This document shows positions 15,101 through 29,700 of a DNA stretch of 64,000 nucleotides, piece by piece. The stretch covers positions 47,831 to 111,830 of the forward strand of contig JAXGGA010002936.1 in assembly GCA_038373865.1 (NCBI GenBank), given 5' to 3'. The translations under genes were made by a program, and so were the position numbers. The DNA is from Uloborus plumipes (taxonomy: Eukaryota; Arthropoda; Arachnida; Araneae; Uloboridae). A model generated the notes under the pieces. It saw only the letters and a list, made by a program, of their open reading frames with translations. It did no database searches and was not told the DNA's origin. Within the stretch, counting starts at the first letter, position 1. Every line of letters starts with the position of its first letter.

Positions 15101-18100
15101 TGACGTAGGTGTCCCCTGCTTTTCTGTTAGTCATATTCCCATTTGTAATATCATTCACAGCCCTCAATAGGTCTTCCCTCGTGTATTGAGGAGGTGGCTT
15201 CTTCTTCACATAAGTGCGAGGCATTTGGACGTTCAACGTGCAGACAAGTTTATATAAATCATTACAAAACGTCGGCTCGGTCAAATGGTCAAAATAACTA
15301 TTTGGATCATAAAATTTGACTTGAAGTGGAAAAAACTACTTTGAAAAAAAATTTCATAACTACCCCTACCTAGAAAAATACGGAGTAATTGTGAACACTT
15401 TCCTGCAGGGTGCTAAAAATAGAAGACAGCGAAACTCCAGTTGATTCCCGTTAAAAGCTTAATAACTGAAGGCAAATATAATGAAAAAAATAATTTACCG
15501 CAATTTTATCAGTCCGAACAGGATGAAAATTAAAGACTGTGAAAAACTGTTTGACAACTTTTGTGAGAAAGGTTAGGATAACTAAGGAATGGCAGATATA
15601 GTGTTGCCACATCAGTGAAAATACATCCCTAACCTAATAATGAAGATGTGAACTTCCCATCGCTACTGCTATTTGGGGTTCCTTCATTGCTTACAGAAGC
15701 GCTAATGTCGTTTGTTCTTAATTACCCCATTTTCACAATTACCCCGCTTGACATTACAACCCATTGACCCTTGAGTGTACACAAACAAATAGGGAATCAT
15801 TTTTTTAAAAAAAGAACTGGTAGAAATGAAAATTCAAAAGTGCAAGACTCCTCCCCCCCCCTCCTCCCAAAAAAAAAAACCATTAAAAAAAAGAGAGGGA
15901 CAAGGATATCACTCCCATGCAATTCCTTTCACAATTTTACCACTTCCAGAAGCGCAAATAAACAACAAATTCAAAATAAATTATTCCCCGCAAATAGAAA
16001 TTTTCAAAGAAAGATCTAAAATTAGTTATTTACAAACTGATTAAGCACATAAATGTATTCAGATGAATCGTCTCAATTCTCTTATTTTCAACCCCCGACC
16101 TCTCCCTACAATTTTAAAAGAGAAACATATAATATTTCTCCTAGTTGCAGCCATCGCTGTTGTTTTATAACGAACACTCTAAAAGAGAAAAATATGCACA
16201 GGCGGTATCATTGCCACACAAATGTAAAAAAAGTTATTTCACAAAGTAGAAATTTATGTATAAAGAATTATTGAGGAATTGCAAGATCTTCAGTTTTTAG
16301 TCAGCATTTCAAATGTTTTGCAAATTTAAAAATTAGAAATGTCTATTACTAAATATGAATGCAAACAAAACGTCATGAAATTCACACAACGGATCCAAAA
16401 ACTCTACTTTCCGTACTAGAATTTTTTTCAAAAAAAAAAAAAAAACAAAAGCGAGTGTATGGATTATTTCTTCATTACATATTCGGTCATTTTTTCACGA
16501 AAAAACATCGTACTGAAATGTATTTCAGATTAATAGTAAGCTTAGAAAAAGCACTTTCAGAATTTATAAATCTCAAAAATAATAGAACGAGCAACGATCT
16601 CCACACATCACATTAAGATACAATATCAACAACAGTACTTACACGTTCGGCCAGCGCCGTCCAAGTCCTTGTTGAGGCTTCGGACTGCTACTTCCTAGAT
16701 ATTCATGCTGCAACAAAAAGAGACAGAAAATAAAATCGTGTGAAATACGTCCCGTTCTGTCAAAAAACACAGTGTGGTTGGTGTTTCGAACGCCGTGCTA
16801 TTAACAACATACCCGGAGCAGAACTGACGTCAGATTCTCTCGCGTCACGCGATCAAGGAATAATGTTCTATTCCGCATAAAAATATAGAAATTCTAAAGG
16901 AACCTTTCGCTTTTTTGTGGAATACGCGTCTCGCCGGACAAGAACTGGAAAATGTAGAAATTATACACTAATACATTGTTACTTTTCTTCAACCAAGTAA
17001 AAACTCAAGGGAGGATCCTATTTTTTAAAATATGAGCACAAAAATAAGGTAAGGAGAAAAAAAGACAAAAAAACGAAAAAAAAAAAAACATTTTTCAGCA
17101 AATGCACTGAATGCTGCAAAAACATGTGTGTACCAAGAGAGACAGCGACGCAAGGTTTCAAAACTTGACAATCAAATACGTTTTCGTGAATTAAAGGTTT
17201 TACTTTCCAGAACTAATAACTAATGAAAACTAGTAGTGTGCATTTCAATGAACCAGCATTCGAAGTCAGGGAAAATTAGAACCAGAAAGTATTTTTTGGA
17301 AACAAGATATTACCAAGGAAGAAGTTGCATGTGTTGGGAAGAAAGGAAACCTCAAACATTCCTTGCAACATGTGGGCGTGCGCTATCCTACTGAACGACG
17401 GCTACAGGGATGCCTTGAATGAAGGGAACGACTAAAGTTCGGACGTATCTGCTGCTACTCAAATCACCCTCTGTTCGTAGCAGCTGAGGTAGTCCATATA
17501 TAATCACATCCCAGACCATAATTCCGGGTGTTTGGTCCTTATGATGTTCGATAGCGCGCTTCGTAAGGCATCGTTTACCAGCATAGCGTCTAACACGAAT
17601 GCAGTAGACTTTGCAACGACAGGTTATTAAAATTTTACTAACCGAAACTTTAGTTTGAAGTTCAGTGTATGCATTAGTGCACTACGACTTTCTACGCCAG
17701 AAACTAATTTGACTTTCACAAGCTCTACTACGGAATTGCAAATCACCTCTAGAACAGTCAAATATTTAACAGCATGCTTTTTTTAAAAGTCAATTTATGC
17801 ACTTGTATTTGCTCTTCGATCCACGCCTAAAAAAATATTTATCACAGCAAGCCATGTAAGGACAAGTTAGTGCTCTGCATGCGGGTATTAGTGCAAATAC
17901 ACACATCATGCCACATTAAAAACTTAGTCATACCAGATCATCCATGGAATCCCAAAAATCGCTCCAGAACTGAAAGGAATATTTTTTAAATTACTGTTTA
18001 AGAAATAGATATACATCAGTTTTGTAACAAGATTTTTGTACGCAAACATTATTATTTTGTGAAAGTGGTTTATTGTTCTAATTGCTATCCTGATGGCAGT

Positions 18101-20716
18101 ATGGATGCATGATTTAAATTTGTTCTTAACCTCCAGACTTCCTCGTAAATCTAGTTAGGGAAAAAAAAACACATTATTTTATAGAACTGTATTTAAGCTG
18201 AAAATTATACCATTGAGAAAGAAGTACTATTTCTGCATAATAATACTAAAAAATATCGTTAATAATCCATTGCAACAGTTGAATTTTCTTCCACCAGTGT
18301 GTTTTGTTGCATAGAAAATGTTATTTGCCACATGAAAAACTGTTAAATAGAAGACAAAAAAAGCATTTTGAAAAACGCTTTTGGATAGTTTGTAGGACAT
18401 GAACAGGACAATTAAGTTCACTTCTATTGCGCCTGCAGAAGCTTAAATTAAAAAATATATCTTTTGCATCCGATGTTATGTTTGCACTCCAAGGTCCTTA
18501 ACCTGATTTTGACGACGAATTTGACGACGAGTTTGAATACGAAGATTTATAAGAGTTTTTTTTTTTTTTTTTCCTTTTGAATAGGAAATTCTACGCAACA
18601 TACTATGTAGTAGAAACGTACATACCGACAAAATAAGAGTGAAAAATTAAAAAACTAAAAAATTTTAGTTGCACACTACTATGCTAAAAAAATGTTAGTG
18701 CTGTTGTAGTTTAAAGAAACACATTCATGTTTTCAGCATGAGCACACCGCTATTACTGCGAAGGCTGCACTTGGTTGTGCCTATTTGTTGAAAGCGTCAA
18801 AAAAGCTTCGAAAGTAAACAGAAAAATCTTTATTAATGAAATGTAAGTTGTCCCGGGATTTCAATTTATTGCATTGTCGAAAGGCAAAAGTTAAATGCAA
18901 ACAAACCGCCATTAAGAATTCGAGAATGCTTAATTTGATTCGAATAGTAGCTCACGTTTTTCCACCTGCATTTAACACTTTAATGGAACTGTAAAATATA
19001 ATTAGAAATTAGCGTGATTAGTAAGATCTTTAGGGTGATTAGAGCGAAAAAGTATACAGCACCAGTTTTCACTCGAGACCATTTGTAAACCGACTTCCGT
19101 TCTGTTTATTGCATTAACCCATTTATGCCTAAGTTTTTTTTAACAATTTTTACTTCCTTTTACGAAGTAAAGGAAGTATTGTGATCGCGAAAAAAAAAAT
19201 CACTCAAATTTGAGTCTAAATTTTGATTTTGCTCACCCCCGAATGAATGTTCAGTAGTTTTTTCGACCTTTCAGCACGTGCATATGTACCTACCAACATA
19301 TAAGCAGCCGAAAAATCGTTTTCAACCACCCCCGAGTTAGCTACGACGAGTTTTCTCGTGACGTCTGTATGTGCGTATGTGCGTATGTGGGTCGCATAAC
19401 TCAAAAACTATGTGCCGTAGAAGCTTCTAGCTTGGTATGTAGGCTCTGAGGATGGTCTAGTTGTGCACCTCCCCTTGTGGTTGCATTTGAATGTTCCCAA
19501 GGGGGTGTTTTACCCCCTTTTTAGGGTAAATCAGTGGTTATTTCAATACAGACTCAAGTGATATGAATTGGCGCGACCACTTGGCGATATTTCGCCAAGA
19601 TTTTTGTCGCCAAGTGTTTGAGGCCAACTTGACGACATATCGCCAAGTTGGCGACAAATTTGGCGAAAAAATTTTTTTTTGAATTTGGGTTCAACTTGGC
19701 GCTATTGGCGATATTTTGCGAAAAATTCACTGAATGATATTAAAATCAGCAATATTTAGAAAATTAACCATTGTAAAATATTTTTTGCATTGTTTCGTGG
19801 CAGATTAGGGGAGTAAATATTTGAATTGTTACCTTGCTCACTCCAAGCACTTTTTTAACACTTAAGGCAACTGCTAAGAAATTTACACGTAAAAGGAAGT
19901 AGTGTGGGGTCCATTCCAGATTTTTAAAATTTTTATCTGCTTAAAACTCTTACTTGGAATGGTTTACCTACATTTTAGGCTTAAAATAGTTCGCCGTTGC
20001 CATATTTATGAAGTTATTTAACATGTTCATGGGATATTTTAAAGACATGTGAGCAAAATGTGACTTTACTTGACTTCACTTTTGCAAAGTAACATTACAG
20101 AAGTCGTCTGTGATCAATTTTGAGCAAATAATTTTAAAATAGTTAAATTTATGAAAAATAAGTTCGCAAAAAAACCTTACTTTCTGTGGCTACCCATACT
20201 GGATCGTTGCTTGACTGATTTGTCTGAAAATGGCTGTCAATAAATGAACTCTGAGGTCCAGATAGTGGCTCTAACTGGTTTTCTCAAGAAGGAGGACTAC
20301 TTAACTTGTGAAAAACAGCTTTAGTAAAAGAATATACCCATTACAGGTTTTTGTATGCAGTAACTAACAAGCGTCCCGTTTTTAGGCTACTGGGCATAAA
20401 CGGGTTAATTATTAAACGTTCGATCCCCTGCAAAAAAAAACAAGAAGTTCTGTCAAGAACTAAACGAGCCTACTTTCCCGTACATCGACATCGGCATTCT
20501 CGCATCTGATCATTATTCTCTTGATTATCTGAGACTGAAAATTATGTCAAACATACCTTTTTAGCACTTACAGCTGATTTCGAAAAGCAAAATATACCCC
20601 TCTCATCAGATGAAATAGACACGTAAAAAGTAATTAACGAATAAATTTTTGTCGCACCTTTTAAAGAGTGTAAGTGTTACAGTTCTTCCGTAGAAAAAAT
20701 CCTCCATCGTTTTCAA

Positions 20717-20747
<31 letters not shown>

Positions 20748-23700
20748 TAAATAAATAAATAAATAAAAGTACAAAGAGCATCAAAACACATTCAAAGAAA
20801 GATAAAAAAAACTCGTCCGTTAATAAAATGTCTCGAATTTCACTTTTAATCCGTTGCCAGTTGTTAAATATAAATAAAGAATAAAATGTTCTCGTTTTGT
20901 TTTGTTACAAAAAAAATCGTCTGCCAAAAAGAAATAATAAAAAATAATAATAAATAAAATAAAACAAATGAATAAATAAACAAAAAATCGTCTGCACAGT
21001 CAGTCATTTTTTTTTCTGAGCCTGCATTTCCGCCATGTTTGCGGAGTCGGAATCAGAGTCCTCACAGAAGATTATTCAGAAAAGTACTTTACAAACATTA
21101 TTTATCAAAACCATTTTCTTACAAAGTTAGTTTGAAGGAGATCCGACTTTAAGTTCAGGATCAACATTCAACTTAAATTCCCCGTTGGAGCTAATGTTAA
21201 ATTTTTTTTCTGAACTGTTCAATATTAAACGAGAAATGGTTCAAATCAAACAGCGAAATATGGGAATGAGCCTCTCCGAGATCTTTCAAACAAAAAAAAG
21301 TTTATTCCATTCGGACGGTTCACTCAAAAGTTATTAGGTGGGGAAAGGTTGCTTGAACGGTTCAATGTTGAACGAAAAAATGAACAAATGAAAAATTTAA
21401 ATTGGTAATGAAGTATCCTTGCTGAGATCCTTCGAACAAAAAAAAAAAAAAAATATTTAAATCGGACTGTTCAATCAAAAGTTATTAGGGGTGACAGCTT
21501 GATTGAGCGGTTCAATGTTGAACGAAAAATTGTTCAAATCGGAAATTGAAATACGGGAATGAAGTATCCTTGATAAGATCTTTCTAACAAAAAAAAAGTT
21601 TGTTCAAATCGGATTGTTCACTCAAAAGTTAGCATCGCGGGACAGGTTGTTTGAACGGTTCAAAGTTGAACCATCAAATCGAAAAATCAAACATGAGAAT
21701 GAGCTGTACTCGCCGAGATCTTTCGAACAAAAAAAAGTTTATTCCATTCGGACGGTTCACTCAAAAGTTATTAGGTGGAGAAAGGTTGCTTAAACGGTTC
21801 AATGTTGAACCAAAAATGTTCAAATTGAAAATTTAAATACGGTAATAAAGTATCCTTGCCGAGATGCTTCGAACAAAAAAAAGTTTGTTTAAATCGGACT
21901 GTTCATTCAAAAGTTATTAGGGGTGACAGCTTGTTTGAACGGTTCAATGTTGAACGAAAAATTGTTCAAATCGAAAATGTAGATACGGAAATGAAGTATC
22001 CTTGAAAAGATCTTTCGAACAAAAAAAAGTTTGTTCAAATCGGACTGTTCACTCAAAAGTTAGCAACGCGGGACAGGTTGTTTGAACGGTTCAAAGTTGA
22101 ACCAAAAATTGTTCAAATCGAAAAATCAAATATGGGAATGAGCTGTACTCGCCGAGATCTTTCCAACAAAAAAAAAGTTTGTCCAAATCGGAATGTTCAT
22201 TCAAAAGTTATTAGGGGGGGGGGGGGACAGACCGATCGACCGACGCACAAATTCCCCATCTCAATACCCTACTTTCAAATTTTTAATTTTTCGATATTCA
22301 TTTCACCTTTTTATTTTTTTAACTTGGCGATATTTTTTGGACTTGGCGATATTTTTTTAACTTGGCGATATTTTTTGGACTTGGCGATATTTTTTAGATG
22401 CATTAAGCTACTCTTAATAATTTTTTCGTCTTTCTTTTATTTTTAACTGGAAAGTAGGCTCAAAAGTACTCACCATTCTAATACATTGACACTCACCCGC
22501 ACAGACACACCAACAGACATTTTCTAAAAATGACCAAAACGTGTTCGAAAACCCCTCAAACGGAAAATCCACCAAAATTCAAATATTTTTAAGAATCCAT
22601 TTTTTCCCTTCCTGTGTGTGCTCCGGATAAACAAGACGGTGAAAAACGACATTGGACTCTTGAACAATTAATACCAAATTGAAATGAAACTTACCTTCTG
22701 AAATTCTTTTTCTGCCAGTGACGAACGTCCTGGTTCATATTCGGCAATGCTTCGAGGTTCGACTCGGTATTTACTTTGTCTCGGCTCAGAACGCAGCACA
22801 GAAGATTCAGTTTCTTTGCTGTTAATAGAACAAAAAGGAGTAAGGGTTAAAGAATAAACTATTTACAAATGTATAGGCATTCAATTACAGATACATACTT
22901 AATCTACCTACAGTGAAACTACCACTACCATGAAAAGTGGGCGTACCTCTTGAGTTTTGTTGACGTTTGTTTTTATACTTGTGATTTCGTTTTCGGAAAC
23001 ATTACCCATGTTCTTAATTCTTGAGGATCTTATGGTATTAGTTGCATTCATTTGGGCAGCTTTTATTTTGCGTTATATTGAGAAAACTGTTTCGGCCTTA
23101 TTGCACAACTAGTTTGTGCCTTAATTATTGACACAAAATCTACAGAACTAATCTTTAGAAAACGTGTCATAGATGTTTTTACATCACAATTTTGATTGAA
23201 TGTCCATTCTCAACAGTAAATACTTATTACCTTTAAAGAGTTAAATCATGCTTTTGAAATAAAGGAAACTATATCTGACCCATAGCGAAACATTCACGTC
23301 CGACAGAAGGAATTAATAAACCCGGGTTCGGAAAAATAATCGTTTCAAAAATCGGTTTGATAACGAATAAAGAAAGTTATGGCTTTGTCACAAAAAAAAG
23401 AAATAATCACAGAAATAATATAGATATGATTCTGTACAATGATAAGTATAAACTTACGTTTTCATCCTGTTCGGTGAAACTGGTGCCTCAGTTGAGTAAG
23501 AAACAGATTTCTCAGGTTTTCTCCGATGTTCGGTTGAAAGATATTTGGACTGTAACTTTTCTAAAATAAAAATTAGTAAATTTTTTCAGTGATAAACGTT
23601 TTGAAGCATTTTACTCAATTTTTATTTTGCCTTATACTTTCTAAAACTAATACTGATTACATGTAGTAACGTTTCACTTTATCTATTTATTTTCTTACTA

Positions 23701-26700
23701 AGGGCCCTGCTCCACATCAGCAGAAAACGCGACCGAAACCGAAGGCAGAAACCGAAAATCCAAGTACTTTCCATATGAACACTATTTAATCCATTTTACG
23801 TTTCTGCCTTATTTTTCTACTTTACGTCAATGTGGAGCAGGGCCCTAACTTATTATATAAATTTCTTTGTTATCAATAAACTGAATACATTATGTATCCC
23901 AACATAATACTCTTAGGAGCAAAACATATAACTTCCAATAGCTGGTTTACAAATGATAAAACACTAGCTATCAAGCTAATGAAAATTATCATACTTCGGA
24001 TCATAATTTATGTATCCCTCAGTTGCTTCAACGGATCCTTTATCATTAAAAAATGCATATATATTTTAAATCTGTAATTTTTAATCGAGAGTTTTACAAA
24101 TCTTCGTAACTAATAGTCTGATTTAGTTGTAGTACGTTTTCATATATTAATATCCAGTTTTTTTTTAAGGCTGCTATATAATTGTAAGTATTTAAATAGC
24201 GAAAACCAAAACAAAATACAATACAGTGTACTCTAATTTATACACCGCCTCATTTATACGCCTTTTTCACTTATTCGACCATTTTCAATAGTCCCAGCAC
24301 ATTCCATAGAAAAATAATGATAATATCATTCGTTTATGCGTCGCTCTTAAGATAAATATTTCACTTATACGCCGAATTTTTCGTAAAATGTAAAAAAAAA
24401 AATGGATAATTTTCTTTTAAAAATAAGCATGTTTCTTCAATTTCCACTTTAATCTTTGGCCTTAATTGCTCACGGAAGGCAATTTTTCTGAATGAACTAG
24501 AGTTCGGAGAGGGACAATTATCTATTATGGATCGTTTCAAAGGGAACATTTTATAATTAGGTATGCTACAACTTTTGTTTTCTCTTTATCATGATAGTTA
24601 CGTTACAGTAATTGCCAAACCATAGTAATATGTCCTTTTTCTATAGAAACAAGCTTATTTATGCTCTCATTAGAGCTTATCTTGCGTTTTAGACCTTTAA
24701 ATAGGCTTGTTCACTTATGCGTCTCTCTCACGTATGAGCCTTTATCTGTTGGTCCCTTGGCGGCGCATAAGTGAGAGTTCACTGTATGTGTTTTATAGAA
24801 CTACTTACAAGCGTTAACGTTTTCTGAAATATCCTTACCTTTCCGCTCGAATTCAGGTTCAGACATATAGCCACCAACATGGACTGTTTGATCTAAAAAA
24901 CAAAGCAACAAGAAAAACATCACATTTTGCCCTTTTTAAAATGGAAACTACTTCGAAAGTAAACAAAAGGAAAACCACGCACAGATTTATGTTAACCTTT
25001 TCTAATGAAGTTAAAATATGCTTTTGGTGAAATCAGTTAATAAATACAGGTACAGTTTTCATTTTCCAGTATCAGGTCTTGTACCAGAGTTCACTACGGA
25101 CAATGTTTTATTACTTTTTTTTACTTTCGTCTTCCAACAAGTTGCAGAGACACGCAGGGACGCCCCGAATTTAAAATTATGGGAGGGGGAACATTCTCAA
25201 GTTGCCAAACGGAACTCTACTTTTTGTTTTCGTATGGTAAAATACGAGTATACACACATACATAAAGGGAAAAAGGGCTTTCGGGATAGTTAAAACATTT
25301 CAATTATGTCTCCACTTTGACCGAATCGACAGACAAAATTTACCGAGGAAGGACATAAGCTCTTTTGAGTTAGAAACTAATTTTCAGAGATTTTTTTTAA
25401 GTACGTTCCAAAATAATGTTTTTAGATGTAACTGGATAATTGGGTAACAATTCTAATTAATTGCAACTGTGCGTTTTTATTTGTTTGTTTACCAACAATA
25501 AAATAATGTTTAAGTAAGTGAAGAAACTTACTTGTGTCACCTGGAAATCTGTTGCGATGAAGAGATTTGTACATAGTTTTGTACCAGTCGCTGGCATATT
25601 CTTCTTTCACTCCCTAAACGGTACATGAGAAGATGTAGAACTAAATAAAATACGTATCTTTAAACAATAAATATTTCTTATGAAAGTGAAATCCAAACAC
25701 AACCCAATATTTAGAATATTAAGAGTGTACTGCATAGCAAATAGAAATCCAATTGTAGCAGTAGATTTGAAAAAGGGAAGCTGTCCTCCATATATTCATC
25801 AAGAATTAACGCTTGGAACATTTTTGATGAAATATAGAACAGAAACGAAATTGTTTCTGCTGACGAAATAAATTACTAAAAATTATATTACTTTCAAATT
25901 GATGCAGAAGTTGTTAATAAATTTAGCAGCCCTTTTTTTTCTCCCGTTCTAGAAGATTAATTGTAGCAGTTATCGCAGAGCAAAATGCCCTCATGTAGAC
26001 CGCTGTGGATATACAACACGTGCAACAGGAGGAAAAGAAAAAAATGGCCTCTTATGATGAAAAAGGGAGAACATGGGACATTAATCTGGCGATGACATCA
26101 GACTGTCTTGCCTTCTTTTTTTCCCCTTCCGTCTTTGTGAGAACTTGAGGACTTTCGCTGCAGAACTTGAAAGAGGTCAATTGAAACATCGTAGTGATTA
26201 GGGAAAGAATGATTTTCGCGCGTTGAAATGGGATGTTCTTGGTACTTTCACTTCATGTTAGGTTTTGTCACGGACGATTTTGGTGACAGTTAATGACTGT
26301 TGAATTTCGTTGACCACTTGACAGTTCAACATTCGATAAAGAGACGAAAATACAGCAATAAAAGTGTTTATAAGGAAAAAAGAATATGTGTTGCACAATG
26401 ACACGTTAAACAAAGAGGCATGTGTTTATTTTATTTCGATTACCAAAAGCTAGAACAAAAAAAATTTCAAAGTTGCTCTACTATTTTCTTTTATTTAGCG
26501 AGAAATTTTAATCATTAACTATAGAGCGCAAGTCCAAATCAAAATATGTCATTTTTGTTGCCCAACATGAAAAACAAAACAAGCCGCAAGATTATAACGT
26601 AACTAATTTTGGCAAAACTCAATCTACTGCTAAAGAAATAGATGAGAGCACATTTTTGTAAATAAGTTTAAAAAAATAATAACCAGCTGCGATATAGAAA

Positions 26701-29700
26701 CAATCTTTTTTTTTAGATTTTCGTTATTTGAAAGCATGTTTTTTTTTCATCACAACGTTAATTAAAATAATTCTCAAAAATATATCAGCAACAAAACAAG
26801 ATTAAAATCGTTTTTATCTTAAAAGCATACTTTTTTATTGTTGTTATAATAACAATTATTATTATTATCATTTTAACTTATTAGGAAAAAGTTGCGAGCA
26901 GTAGAAAGTTTTGATTCAATCAGCTATGAGAAGTTAATCCAAACAATCGAAATAAAAGAGCTGATTTTTTTTCTAATTCAAATTTTAAATAGAACGTTCA
27001 TTTATGGGCAAAAGTCGGTTAGAAAAATTCTTAATTTAAAGAATTTGCACTCGTTTGAAACAAGATTGAGCTTTTAATTTTGCGGAAACCTTGTTAAACT
27101 ATTTATGCAGATAAACTCAATCCTTGATTTGTTATGTAACTGTAATCGCTCTTGCTGCGGTACAGTTCCTTTCATTCTTTTTCGTTACTTGAAAGTTTGT
27201 TGCAGTCAGTAATAATGTTGTACATTCGTTGAGTTTATAACCATGATTAATAATGTATCCTACAGATACGAATCTTGAAAATAAAGAATCTTGTATCTTG
27301 GAACATTAGATGCCTTATCTTGAGTCCGATGAAAGTTTATGAGCTATTTTATTACAAATGTATTGAACTTTATAATGGAGTTCGAAAAATATTTATCAGG
27401 TAATAATATTCTGCGTAATGAGAACTGGCGTGTTAAGTTCAAATTAATTTCCCACTCTCCACACTTTACCCCTCATGGTTATCATAGTTGCGGTGCTATA
27501 GACTTTTTTCCCACTTAGCTTTTGCAAAAATGATTAAATGCAAACCGATTAAAATTGCTTTGTGTGTAAACTATTATTCAATTTAAAAATCAACGTTAAT
27601 AACTCATGGTTATAGCACTGTTACTCATGATGGCAGGTCTTGCTAAAACAAACTATTTCGCACTAGGTTATTAAAAACGTTTAGAAATGACTGAGATATG
27701 AGGATAAAAATAAAGGCGTAAACCAAATTTGATAAACATAAAATAAATGAAATATCTCAACAGCAATGCATAAAAAAAGAGTGAACCTGTTTTCTTTTGC
27801 AGTTTCCATGGAGACGACGCAAAATTTCTGACTTTGATCAACGCCTCCCAAATACTAAATGCTTACACCATTTGCTTCGCTACGGGTGACATTGGTTCCA
27901 CTTTGAGCTCCACCTGGTGGCAATCCGATGGTGCCGTTGTTATGGTGATAAGCCCGAACAATACTCGAATTATTTTTTTTGATTGGCTAATTTTTAAATG
28001 AAAAATTTAGAAATCCACCAATCGGAAATTTCTCGTCTCGAACTCCGATAGATAACAGTGTGTTGTGAACCAAGGGAGAAATTATGCATTGTGCTAAAAA
28101 CCAGAAAGCAGTAGGCATTTAGTATTTAGGAGGCGGGCCGTGGTGGTCCGATCGGTAAGGCGTCGGACTCGTGACCGGAGTGACCCGGGTTCGATCCTAG
28201 CCGATCAAAGATCCACCGTCTTGATTAATGGTGGGTGGGGGACGTTGAAAATGTCGGGGTCACAAAGTCCTCCAAGTGAAACCATACCTCTGGGAGTGCT
28301 GGGGCAAGGCTTTGCGAGATCCTTGGTTCTGGTTCAAAAATAACAGAGCGCTCTTCAGGGCCCTATCCAGGTTAAACCACAAGTTGTGGTAGGTACGGGG
28401 GGCCCTGGAGTGTGTGAAGTATTTAGGAGGCGTTACTTTGATACACCTATTTTAAAGTAACAGAGCATAGAAAAGAAGGAAATAAAGCCACATATATTAC
28501 CGTTCGGAGCCCGACAGGGATGCCGTATTCTGTGGGACCAATACCGTCGTATTTGGGAGGTGCTTTGACATCGACCGTGGTCACTTCCGTTGTTAATGTA
28601 GGAACAGCGTAATAACTGTCGGTATGGAGCTTGTCGCCTTCCACAGTTACTTTTTGGTCTATAAGGACGGCATTCTTTGGTATGGGTGCTGGAAACAAGT
28701 AAACAATGTGTAAGTATAAAACAAATATTTTGAGTGTATGATTTTAATAAAAAGTTACAGTAAAACGCTCCACTAGAACTTGTTTAAGGGATTTTTTTAG
28801 TATAAGAAAAAAAGAGTAAGCCCAGGGAACTTTTTGGGTTATTTTAATACATGTTTGAACAAGAGAAAAAGCATTTTTTTTAGAAAAAAAAATATATTCG
28901 TATGCAATCGATTTTTTTACACATTCGTGCAACTGCTGTTTTCATTCGGCAGGACAGATGGAGCTCGTTATTTTCATCAAACAAAAAAAAAAAAAAACAT
29001 TCTAATTTTCATCTATCTTTCTTCTATTTGAGCTAAAGCTAACTACAAAATTGTGAAATTTAAATGTTTCCTCAAGTTTGAAAAAAAAAAATTATTCCAA
29101 CTTGCTAAAAAAATTGTTCAGATTTTTTTTTTCAGGAATGCTTTTAGCTTACATGGACGAAAAATATCTGAAAATTAAAATGGTGTTTGTTGTATTTGTT
29201 TCAGATGAAAACGACAAGCTTCAACTGTCCCGCCGATTTAAAAACAGCAGTTGCACGAATGTGCATAAAAATTGGTAGCATGTGAATATTTTTTTTCCAA
29301 AAGAATGTTTTTTCCCGTGTTCAGACATGGAATAAAATTTTCTAAAAAGTTCGCGAGACTTGCTTTTTTTAATAATGGAAAAATCCCCCCCCCCCCTCCA
29401 AAATAAGCACTGTACATTTTCTAGATTGCAAGCCCTTTTTTGGATAGACCCCATAATGTTAACAATTTAATTAGAATTTCACAACAATTTACTTACTGGT
29501 GTCGGGTTTTTCATCGATGTAAATTGCACCTTTTGGTAATTGGCCCTCTAACAGGAAAAAAAGATGTAAATTAATGTGTAGAACGAATAATGATACCTCC
29601 AAATGATGATAAAAGTAAAACTGATGTGGATATTAAGGGATATATTTATTCACTTTAGATGTACTTTTACGAAACTTACCTCTTGCTTTCTGTAGCAGAG

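Larger units (their letters stand above)
11667..16642 (-). other. CAP intron 11
   Basis: This 5-kb intron carries a truncated MITE (13071-13239), a block at 13320-13600 with several near-repeats of a CACACTT...CCGCCCCCT type, and a decayed pogo-like element (about 14640-15760). 11750-13050 and 15770-16600 are plain AT-rich sequence in which I see nothing. Confidence 0.6.
17970..22694 (-). other. CAP intron 9
   Basis: The intron is filled by a piggyBac-like element with a nested insertion (19114-20408), a TAA/TAAA microsatellite (about 20714-20770) and a 145-bp tandem array with its tail (about 21180-22400). 18000-19100 shows nothing I can identify. Confidence 0.6.

Noticed and set aside
24361..24549. 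62-codon minus frame inside the pogo-like MITE as a transposase remnant
   Set aside because: No transposase motif is visible. It is probably a chance frame.
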